From contig CAMFKA010000100.1 of NCBI GenBank assembly GCA_945957185.1, positions 1 to 7,386 of the forward strand: a stretch of DNA of 7,386 bases, given 5' to 3'. The stretch comes from an uncultured Chlamydiaceae bacterium. GTDB lineage: Bacteria > Chlamydiota > Chlamydiia > Chlamydiales > Parachlamydiaceae. The notes beneath the pieces were generated by a model. That model saw only the letters and a program-made list of their open reading frames with translations, did not search any database and was not told the DNA's origin. The position numbers and the translations under genes are program-made. Shown here one piece after another: positions 1 through 5,458 of the stretch (position 1 is its first letter; each line of letters starts with the position of its first letter).

Positions 1-1762
1 GTGCATCGGTGCCTGATGGATCAAATTTTTTACATGGTTGACTTGGACGCGAGGCTCTCAGCCTTGTTTCATCGGTTCGATCGTCAAAGTCGGCTTTTGG
101 ATACTCTTTGATTTTGTTTATAAGCGCGTTTTTAGTTTGCTCTAGACCATAATCGATGTTATCTCTGACGATGCTTTCTACTTCGTCACCTGTTAAAAAT
201 TCACCGATTCCATCACTATATCCAAAGACTATTGATCCTGGTGCAATTGGAGCGAATCTCTGAGTCACGTAATTTCCTCTAGGCAGCATTCCCTGTGACT
301 GTGAACATTCAGGGATAATAGTAGCAGATTTATCAGGATTCAGTACAAGATAACAACAATCAGCATACTGCGCTGTATAGAGATAGGAGCCGTTTGGAGT
401 TGTCATCACATGCGCAAAAAGTGATGCAGCACCAACAAACTGGGCATAATCAGCACGAATATAATTATTTGCCGCTCTATATTCTTCGATTGACATAGAG
501 TTTAAAGCAGCGCAAAATTTTGGGTAATCTTGTTCGTTCAAACTTTCGAGTAATACCTTATGTTTAAGGTCAAGGTCGGTTAAACTTCCTGTCTCTTGAA
601 CATGACGCATCATCGTCAATCTTTCTTCCACTTTCTTTTTATTGAGGACTTCGCAAAACTCATCAAATTCCTGCTTAGAGATATTCCCTGATTTCTGTAT
701 CTGATTGACTACTTTTCCTTGTAAATCGTTAAAACGCGCTTGAATTGACTCGCCAGTAGTTTCGTAATTATCTGAAAGGCCTCTAAAAGCCTCTGAGTAA
801 CCTCTCAGATTTGCTGTTACTTGTTTGTGAAATGCTTCTTCAAAATCAGGTTGATTGGGATCAAATGTCTTTAAAAATTCTTCAAAATGATTAGTAATCG
901 CTCGAAAAATGGGGTGCTGATCGCGGACTACTCGTTCATCATCATGTCCAACACCATCAAAGATGACTGCAGCTTTTAAGGATGGATTCTCCCATGTGAA
1001 ATCGCAATTGTTGACACCGGTGACTGCGTGAGGATACGAAGCGCTAATTGCTGTTTCACACTCGTTTACTTCAAGTGCCCGGATACATTGTTCCAATGTA
1101 TTGATGCGAACTGTATTGGAACGACCCAAAACGGAATTGATGAATTTCGTAAACATCCCGCTGTTACGTTCGTTATTAAGCTCGTTCGCTAGCAGATCTT
1201 TTAAACTTTGCACAAAAGGCGCTAGCTCTTTTTTTTCATGAAAATTGGGCTTCATGTTTACTAATATTTCTGCAACCACTAATGGATCAAAAAGCACAGG
1301 TTGATCCATCTCGTCCGCAATAGCGCCTGCATTCACTCCCTTTTCTCCGTATAAAACGACGACGGCTTCTCTGCTTCTACACTCGACAATCGATCCTGTA
1401 CTTTTAATCTTAACGTATAATGTAGGGTTTTTGTTTTGCTCCGTATATGCATTCCACAACTCACTAAGTCCCTTAAAATCCTTTCGTACGGGATCGTTCG
1501 GATCTTGTGGGGGGTATGTGGGAACATAGTGTTCTAGTGGAACGAATTCATTTTGATGAGCTGTTGAACTTGAAGTGCTAGCTTGTTGATGTGTGACTTC
1601 ATGATTGCTTAAATCATACTCTTTGCTAACTGTCGGTGGAATCGAAGAAGCTGCTGCGTTATTAATTTTTTGGTCTTGGTTAGACTGTTCGGACGGGTTC
1701 GAAGGTTCCGGAATGGAGGGACGTAACGAAGGGTTTCTTGGGGGAGTAATGTTAGATGACAT
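1..1762 (-). CDS. Divergent PP2C-type serine/threonine protein phosphatase, C-terminus cut off by the window edge
   Basis: One uninterrupted frame of 587 codons runs from ATG at 1762 to the left edge without a stop. A GAGG Shine-Dalgarno (1771-1768) lies 5 nt before the start. Residues 1-80 are polar and Pro/Ser/Gln/Asn-rich and look disordered. Residues 90-235 are a globular region I do not recognise. From about 245 the PP2C (PPM) pattern appears in order: an NNCD segment (D254) in the place of the usual NQD, VIFDGVGHDD (D269, G270) for the DG-GG metal motif, LYTAQYADCCYLVL (D468) for the AxxGDSR strand, and PGSIVFGYSDGIGEFL (D517, G518) for the SDG motif. The final Asp/Asn motif would fall just beyond the edge, after GTDA at 584-587. 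The family removes phosphate from Ser/Thr using two metal ions. About 130 extra residues, mostly helical and charged, lie between the second and third motifs, and GDSR is degenerate (ADCC). A catalytic phosphatase is likely but an inactive scaffold is possible. No signal peptide or membrane segment is visible. Confidence 0.78.
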   Translation of the reverse strand, partial: MSSNITPPRNPSLRPSIPEPSNPSEQSNQDQKINNAAASSIPPTVSKEYDLSNHEVTHQQASTSSSTAHQNEFVPLEHYVPTYPPQDPNDPVRKDFKGLSELWNAYTEQNKNPTLYVKIKSTGSIVECRSREAVVVLYGEKGVNAGAIADEMDQPVLFDPLVVAEILVNMKPNFHEKKELAPFVQSLKDLLANELNNERNSGMFTKFINSVLGRSNTVRINTLEQCIRALEVNECETAISASYPHAVTGVNNCDFTWENPSLKAAVIFDGVGHDDERVVRDQHPIFRAITNHFEEFLKTFDPNQPDFEEAFHKQVTANLRGYSEAFRGLSDNYETTGESIQARFNDLQGKVVNQIQKSGNISKQEFDEFCEVLNKKKVEERLTMMRHVQETGSLTDLDLKHKVLLESLNEQDYPKFCAALNSMSIEEYRAANNYIRADYAQFVGAASLFAHVMTTPNGSYLYTAQYADCCYLVLNPDKSATIIPECSQSQGMLPRGNYVTQRFAPIAPGSIVFGYSDGIGEFLTGDEVESIVRDNIDYGLEQTKNALINKIKEYPKADFDDRTDETRLRASRPSQPCKKFDPSGTDA

Positions 1763-1790
1763 GAAAACCTCACATTTTCTGATGATTTGT

Positions 1791-1808
1791 ATTATATTTT
1801 AAAAATAT
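1791..1808 (-). promoter_or_regulatory. Putative -10 box of the PP2C gene overlapping an AT palindrome
   Basis: Read on the minus strand, 1796-1791 is a perfect TATAAT. It would place transcription start about 20 bases before the PP2C ATG. No good -35 hexamer is seen 16-18 bp upstream. The box overlaps the palindrome ATATTTT-A-AAAATAT (1794-1808), which could be an operator or simply a product of the local AT richness. Confidence 0.35.
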
Positions 1809-1867
1809 CATAAAAATATTATTTAATATAGACGAGTTTTCTATTTCGCTCTCTTTTTTTTAAAAAG

Positions 1868-1895
1868 TTGCTTGATATTGGTCGATCTGTACAAT
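1868..1895 (+). promoter_or_regulatory. Putative sigma70-type promoter of the SDR gene
   Basis: TTGCTT (1868-1873) and TACAAT (1890-1895) are separated by 16 bp and lie about 35 bases before the SDR start codon. A second TACAAT at 1912-1917 abuts the Shine-Dalgarno but has no matching -35. The divergent PP2C promoter is in the same 167-bp spacer, so the two genes may share regulation. Confidence 0.5.
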
Positions 1896-1929
1896 TGGGA
1901 TTTGTAGAGGATACAATAGGAGGAGAGAG

Positions 1930-2679
1930 ATGGGCAAGAAATTTGAGGGAAAAGTCGCCATTGTGACCGGCGCATCCAAGGGGATTGGCGCTGAAATTGC
2001 GCGTCACCTCGCCAGTGAGGGAGCTTCTGTAGTTGTCAATTACTCCTCTAGCAAAGAGGGCGCCGATAAAGTCGTTGCCGCTATCACAAAGAGCGGAGGA
2101 AAAGCGATCGCTGTCCACGCGAATATGACTGATCATCAGTCTATTAAGCAACTTTTTGCAAAAACAAAAGAGACTTATGGAAAGCTCGATGTTCTGATTA
2201 ACAATGCCGGTGTCTACGAATTTGTTCCTATCGATCTGATTTCGAAGGAGCATTTTCATAAGATATTCGATTTAAATGTGTTAGGTCTTTTATTTGCTGT
2301 TCAAGAGTCCGTTAAATATTTTGGAAAATCCGGAAGTATTGTCAACATCAGTTCAGTGGCCAGCACTGCGGGTATACCGGCAAGCGCAGTCTATAGCGCA
2401 AGCAAAGCTTCTGTGGACGCAATAACGAAAGTTTTGGCTAAAGAACTTGGACCCAAAAATATACGCATCAATAACGTTAATCCGGGGATGATCGATACCG
2501 AAGGCACCCGCACCAGTGGCATTATTGAGGGAGATTTTCACGATCATGCTGTCTCGCAGACACCATTAGGAAGAACAGGAATACCTCAAGACGTGGCGCC
2601 TGCGGTGGCGTTTTTAGCTTCTGACGACTCTTCATGGATCACCGGTGAAACATTATTCATTACAGGTGGATTCCGCTAA
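1930..2679 (+). CDS. Short-chain dehydrogenase/reductase (classical SDR, FabG / glucose-dehydrogenase-like)
   Basis: This 249-residue protein has the full length of a classical SDR. It reduces or oxidises a carbonyl or hydroxyl group with NAD(P)(H) in the cytoplasm. The visible motifs are the Rossmann TGASKGIG (13-20, glycines 14, 18 and 20), NNAG (91-94), N116, and the catalytic S142, Y155 and K159 in YSASK. PG at 185-186 and a terminal ITGGFR fit the family. K17 in the glycine motif, with N37-Y38-S39 rather than an acidic residue after the second strand, favours NADPH. The start is well supported: AGGAGG at 1918-1923 lies 6 nt before ATG. The substrate cannot be read from sequence; the family covers 3-oxoacyl-ACP reductases, sugar dehydrogenases and many others. 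The neighbouring hydrolase was probably co-transcribed with it before an insertion. The stop codon TAA abuts that insertion. Confidence 0.93.
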   Translation: MGKKFEGKVAIVTGASKGIGAEIARHLASEGASVVVNYSSSKEGADKVVAAITKSGGKAIAVHANMTDHQSIKQLFAKTKETYGKLDVLINNAGVYEFVPIDLISKEHFHKIFDLNVLGLLFAVQESVKYFGKSGSIVNISSVASTAGIPASAVYSASKASVDAITKVLAKELGPKNIRINNVNPGMIDTEGTRTSGIIEGDFHDHAVSQTPLGRTGIPQDVAPAVAFLASDDSSWITGETLFITGGFR

Positions 2680-2840
2680 GAGGGTGTTTACAAAGTGTGA
2701 TCAGGATGCTTTGCTGCTAGAAATCGGTTATAAGCCTGTAAAAAAATTTCGGAATATAAATTTATATTGCGAAATTTTTTTACAGGCTTATAACCGATTT
2801 TAGCACACAAATCATCCGATCGAACTTTGTAAACACCCTC
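2680..2840. mobile_element. MITE-like palindromic element between the SDR and hydrolase genes
   Basis: The 161 bp are almost one continuous palindrome centred at 2760/2761. The outer 17 bp, GAGGGTGTTTACAAAGT (2680-2696), are repeated exactly in reverse complement at 2824-2840. Further inward, 2721-2751 pairs perfectly with 2770-2800, and the centre (2753-2768) is itself a perfect palindrome. Only the stretch at about 2697-2720, against 2801-2823, carries mismatches and single-base bulges. No ORF is present, so any transposition would need a transposase supplied in trans. The flanks read CTAA on the left and CTAG on the right, consistent with a TA target duplication, a pattern known for IS630/Tc1 and part of the IS5 family. 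The family cannot be assigned from this copy. A transcript of it would fold into a very long hairpin that could hinder read-through or attract RNases. Confidence 0.8.
2767..2794 (+). promoter_or_regulatory. Possible outward promoter inside the palindromic element
   Basis: TTGCGA (2767-2772) and TATAAC (2789-2794), 16 bp apart, point towards the hydrolase. Transcription would begin about 50 bases before its ATG. Because the element is palindromic, a similar but weaker pair (TTCCGA, TATAAC) points back on the minus strand. This could have restored expression of the hydrolase after the insertion. The evidence is hexamer similarity only. Confidence 0.35.
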
Positions 2841-2849
2841 TAGGAGGAT

Positions 2850-3830
2850 ATGCCGCACATTGTTTTACCTTTTTCTCCTCTGCCAGGGGTGACTTCAGGC
2901 TTCCTACAAACTGTTTTAGGAAGCTTCGGGCTTCCCCTTGCAGATCCTCTTTCTTCTCCTTTTTTGGTTCCTGTTTCGGATGGCGATCAGTTGTATTGCC
3001 TCGACTCCACTCCGCCTAATTGGGAACCCACAATGCCTACTATCGTTCTTGGTCATGGTCTGGGAGGTTCCTCTCGCTCCCGCTATATGGTGCGCTTGAG
3101 CAGATACCTCTTTGAGCACGGTTTCCGTGTTGTCAGGATCAACTTTCGGGGCGCCGGACAAGGGGAGGGGCTTGCACGACAACCCAGCCACGGAGGAAGA
3201 AGCGACGATTTTTTGGCAGTATGCCGAACACTGAAAAAGCAACATCCTTCGTCACCTCTTAAAGTGGTGGGGTTTTCTCTCTCCGGAAACATTTTACTAA
3301 AAATGCTTGGAGAATTAGGTGTAGAGGGACCTGATCTCATCGAGTGCGCAATAACAATTTGTCCCGCTGTCGATTTGAAAACCGGCGCTGTGTTTATTGG
3401 CAGGCCTGAAAACTGGTTTTTTCAGAAATATTACGTCGACAGCCTACTGGAAATTGTAGCTAGAAAGCGGAAGATCTTTTCCGATTACCCAGCGGTCAAC
3501 TTTCCCGATCCGTTAAGCCTCTATCAATTTGATGAGCTTTATACAGCTCCTCTTAGCGGTTTTAAAAATGCCGATGATTACTACGAGCAAAGCAGCTCAA
3601 AACACTATATTCCACAAATTGCAGTGCCGACAACGGTGCTTTACTCCTTGGACGACCCTGTGATTCCGGCGGAAACGATCACTTCACTACAGTTTCCAGA
3701 AACGGTAACAGCCTATGTTACACAGTATGGAGGCCATGTGGGCTATCTAAGCTGGGTTAATGGGTCTTTTGGACTCCGTTGGATGGATAAAAAAGTGATA
3801 GACTGGCTACATGCCGAACAAAAATCATAA
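2850..3830 (+). CDS. Alpha/beta hydrolase, YheT/ABHD1-3-like
   Basis: This 326-residue protein has the alpha/beta-hydrolase fold and the typical length of the YheT (COG0429) group of predicted esterases/lipases. The visible motifs are the oxyanion segment LGHGLGGSS (67-75), INFRGAGQGEG (97-107, the NFRG signature of this group), the nucleophile elbow GFSLSGN (141-147, S143), the acid in LDDPVIP (D269 most likely), and the base in YGGHVGYL (H296). The elbow has Ser145 where GxSxG normally has its second glycine (YheT has GFSLGGN). The triad itself is complete. No signal peptide or clear membrane helix is visible, so it is probably cytoplasmic. ATG at 2850 follows AGGAGG (2842-2847) by only 2 nt, which is closer than usual, but no better in-frame start exists. 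It ends 14 bp from the convergent DUF2442 gene. The substrate is unknown; an acyl ester or lipid is the family expectation. Confidence 0.88.
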   Translation: MPHIVLPFSPLPGVTSGFLQTVLGSFGLPLADPLSSPFLVPVSDGDQLYCLDSTPPNWEPTMPTIVLGHGLGGSSRSRYMVRLSRYLFEHGFRVVRINFRGAGQGEGLARQPSHGGRSDDFLAVCRTLKKQHPSSPLKVVGFSLSGNILLKMLGELGVEGPDLIECAITICPAVDLKTGAVFIGRPENWFFQKYYVDSLLEIVARKRKIFSDYPAVNFPDPLSLYQFDELYTAPLSGFKNADDYYEQSSSKHYIPQIAVPTTVLYSLDDPVIPAETITSLQFPETVTAYVTQYGGHVGYLSWVNGSFGLRWMDKKVIDWLHAEQKS

Positions 3831-3844
3831 AAGGGATTTTTGAC

Positions 3845-4111
3845 TTAGTCGAAGAGCGTGTTAGATTTAAGGATTTTATTGCGTAATACATACGGATCAA
3901 GATCTATGTCCTCTCCCCAAGCTACCGTTTCTGAAATTTTATCTACATAGACGGATTTGAAAAATTCTATAGAGAGCCAAGAGGCAAAAATGCCCCTTCC
4001 AACAAGATTACTTAAATCTACTTCTCCCACTAGACCATCATCGAAACGGACCCAAATTTTATAGTTTTCTTGTGGTTTGCATTCAACAATTCTGGCTCTT
4101 TTGAATGTCAT
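3845..4111 (-). CDS. DUF2442 family protein
   Basis: The 88 residues match the whole DUF2442 pattern: ARIVECKP near the N-terminus, YKIWVRFDDGLVGEVDLS (17-34) with the typical strand-turn-strand and GEVDLS, a GxGIFASW segment, FFKSVYVD, and the closing TVAWGEDIDLDPYVL. The family is small, cytoplasmic and of unproven function. It is often encoded next to a DUF4160 gene, and such pairs have been suggested to be toxin-antitoxin-like. Here no DUF4160 ORF is present: the 150 bp upstream contain no gene on this strand, so this copy stands alone. A GAGG Shine-Dalgarno lies 7 nt before the ATG. The gene converges on the hydrolase with a 14-bp gap and diverges from the M50 protease. No terminator hairpin is visible in the gap. 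Confidence 0.85.
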   Translation of the reverse strand: MTFKRARIVECKPQENYKIWVRFDDGLVGEVDLSNLVGRGIFASWLSIEFFKSVYVDKISETVAWGEDIDLDPYVLRNKILKSNTLFD

Positions 4112-4192
4112 AATACAACCTCAATTTAAAGGATCTATCTTTTTTTGAAGACCCCAGTCTAGCATATTTTGAATTAAAATGAAAAAAGCAGT

Positions 4193-4206
4193 AAACGATT
4201 TCGTTT
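4193..4206. repeat. 14-bp palindrome in the DUF2442/M50 divergent spacer, possible operator
   Basis: AAACGA-TT-TCGTTT is perfectly symmetric with a 2-bp centre. It overlaps the putative -35 of the M50 gene and lies upstream of DUF2442, where a repressor could affect either gene. A run of T follows it on the plus strand, but no plus-strand gene ends nearby, so a terminator role is less likely. Confidence 0.4.
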
Positions 4207-4227
4207 TTTCATATCTTGTTGTACAAT
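4199..4227 (+). promoter_or_regulatory. Putative promoter of the M50 protease gene
   Basis: TACAAT (4222-4227) lies about 35 bases before the ATG. A weak -35, TTTCGT (4199-4204), is 17 bp upstream of it. The -10 is identical to those proposed for the SDR and membrane-protein genes. The -35 is embedded in the AAACGA/TCGTTT palindrome. Confidence 0.4.
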
Positions 4228-4261
4228 CCTACCTAGCAATAACCGGATCATAGAGCATAAC

Positions 4262-5407
4262 ATGAACTTTATCCTTTTAAACCTCCCTGTAAGAATAGAA
4301 CCAACTTTTTGGCTTTTCCTCTTGTTTTTTACTGGTTTCTACCAAGATCCCTCTATGGACAGCGTGATTATTGGTGTCGTCATGATTGTAAGCCTACTGG
4401 TACACGAATTTGGACATGCATTGACGGCGGTTTATTTTGGAGCAAGGCCTTCCATTACATTGGAGGGGTTAGGTGGTCGTGCGGAGTATAACAATCATGG
4501 GATATCAAAGTTTCAAGAACTTCTCATCACCATCAACGGACCTCTTTTTGAAAGCGTATTGATTGTGATTCCCTACTTTCTTTTGCAGTCAGGAACTTTT
4601 GCATCGCATCCCATGATTCAATACGTCCTATATGTGACGATGCATATTAATATCTTATGGTGCACCTTGAATCTTATTCCGATTGACCCATTGGATGGAG
4701 GCCGAATCGCTCGCTATTTTCTGGATAAGATGTTCGGCGATCGAGGTTACAAAATAAGTTTAACTCTAGGCGTAGCTTGCGCTGTTATCCTTACTCCTTA
4801 TCTTTATCTGGAAGGCTATACGGTGTTTCCTATTTTATTAGCGGTTCTTGGATTTCAAAATTTTCAAAAACTGTCTCAGGAGATATCCAGAAATACAGTA
4901 TCCGATTTTAGTCTCTATATGAGAGGGATAGAAGCGGAGCGTGAGAAAGATTTTGAAGAAGCCAAAAAGAAATTCAAAAAGGTTATACACTCAAAAGACA
5001 ATCAATTAAAACACTCTGCTCTCGAATCGTTAGCAAAAATTTATCACGATGAGAACCAAGGACAAAAATCGTATGACCTTTTGTTAAAGGCCGACCATCA
5101 GTTTCTGAGCAAAGGTAAAGTTCTTTTGTGCCGGTTGGCCTTTGAACGAGAAAATTATCAACTCGTCAGTAAATATTCTAGAGAAAGCTACTCTATTGAA
5201 CCGTCTTATGAAACTGCCATTCTAAATTCGCAGGCTTTCGCTTTCCTAAATCAGCCGGATCTTGCTGCAGGGTGGCTTGTCACAGCTTCGCAGTTTGGAG
5301 TGATGTACCGAGAAAAAATTAACGAACTGTTAAAGCTTTCAACCTATGACCTAGTCAGGGATCATGAACTGTTTACAGGACGTTTATACCGAGAAGCTAA
5401 ACTATAA
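4262..5407 (+). CDS. Site-2-protease-like M50 zinc metalloprotease with C-terminal TPR-like region
   Basis: This 381-residue integral membrane protein belongs to the intramembrane metalloproteases. The zinc motif is LVHEFGHAL (46-54; H48, E49, H52), and the third ligand is D145 in NLIPIDPLDGGR (137-148). Hydrophobic segments lie near 16-27, 35-58, 88-108, 119-140, 164-182 and 187-200. Residues from about 213 to 345 are soluble, charged and helical. They follow a TPR rhythm (YMRGIEAEREKDFEEAKKKF, then SALESLAKIYHDENQGQKSYDLL, then LAFERENYQLVSKYSRESYSIEP), suggesting two to four repeats for protein binding. Neither the PDZ domain of RseP nor the CBS pair of other groups is seen. The family cleaves transmembrane segments of anti-sigma factors or other membrane proteins; the substrate here is unknown. 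The start is the first ATG of the frame and places the first helix normally, but the Shine-Dalgarno is weak (only GAG near 4253). The next gene follows within about 50 bases, so co-transcription is possible. Confidence 0.9.
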   Translation: MNFILLNLPVRIEPTFWLFLLFFTGFYQDPSMDSVIIGVVMIVSLLVHEFGHALTAVYFGARPSITLEGLGGRAEYNNHGISKFQELLITINGPLFESVLIVIPYFLLQSGTFASHPMIQYVLYVTMHINILWCTLNLIPIDPLDGGRIARYFLDKMFGDRGYKISLTLGVACAVILTPYLYLEGYTVFPILLAVLGFQNFQKLSQEISRNTVSDFSLYMRGIEAEREKDFEEAKKKFKKVIHSKDNQLKHSALESLAKIYHDENQGQKSYDLLLKADHQFLSKGKVLLCRLAFERENYQLVSKYSRESYSIEPSYETAILNSQAFAFLNQPDLAAGWLVTASQFGVMYREKINELLKLSTYDLVRDHELFTGRLYREAKL

Positions 5408-5408
5408 T
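5403..5408 (+). promoter_or_regulatory. Perfect TATAAT overlapping the M50 stop codon
   Basis: TATAAT spans the TAA stop (5405-5407) of the protease gene and would start transcription about 45 bases before the ATG at 5459. No convincing -35 is found at 16-18 bp (only ACGTTT or CGTTTA). It could give the downstream gene its own promoter. A chance match is quite possible. Confidence 0.3.
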
Positions 5409-5458
5409 TTTTGGTATACCTTTATGGTTTTGATAAATTTAACTTTGATGATTACAGT

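Noticed and set aside
1333..1527. 64-codon minus-strand ORF inside the PP2C gene
   Set aside because: It is an alternative frame within an uninterrupted 587-codon coding sequence.
1..1762. A frameshift in the PP2C gene
   Set aside because: The frame counted from ATG 1762 to base 2 is exactly 587 codons with no stop, and all the PP2C motifs fall in that one frame.
1605..1802. 65-codon plus-strand ORF opposite the PP2C N-terminus
   Set aside because: It is antisense to the long PP2C frame, which has a Shine-Dalgarno and recognisable motifs downstream. It has no ribosome site of its own.
1819..2259. 146-codon minus-strand ORF across the start of the SDR gene
   Set aside because: It lies antisense to strongly supported SDR motifs, spans the divergent promoter region, and has no family pattern.
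2353..2547. 64-codon minus-strand ORF across the SDR active-site region
   Set aside because: It is antisense to the Ser-Tyr-Lys segment of the SDR and shows no family pattern.
2680..2840. Palindrome as an ordinary intrinsic terminator
   Set aside because: It is far too long, its exact 17-bp tips lie at gene boundaries with TA flanks, and there is no GC-rich stem followed by a terminal T-run. It might still hinder transcription.
2916..3340. Two overlapping minus-strand ORFs (109 and 85 codons) opposite the hydrolase
   Set aside because: Both are antisense to the hydrolase motif region, with basic, unstructured composition typical of shadow frames.
4309..4491. 60-codon plus-strand ORF in the M50 gene
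   Set aside because: It is out of frame with the HEFGH-containing coding sequence and has no ribosome site.
5411..5458. TTG start adding 16 residues to the unrecognised protein
   Set aside because: TTG is a rare start, has no Shine-Dalgarno, and would begin 3 bases after the upstream stop. ATG 5459 gives a more natural N-terminus, although it also lacks a clear ribosome site.
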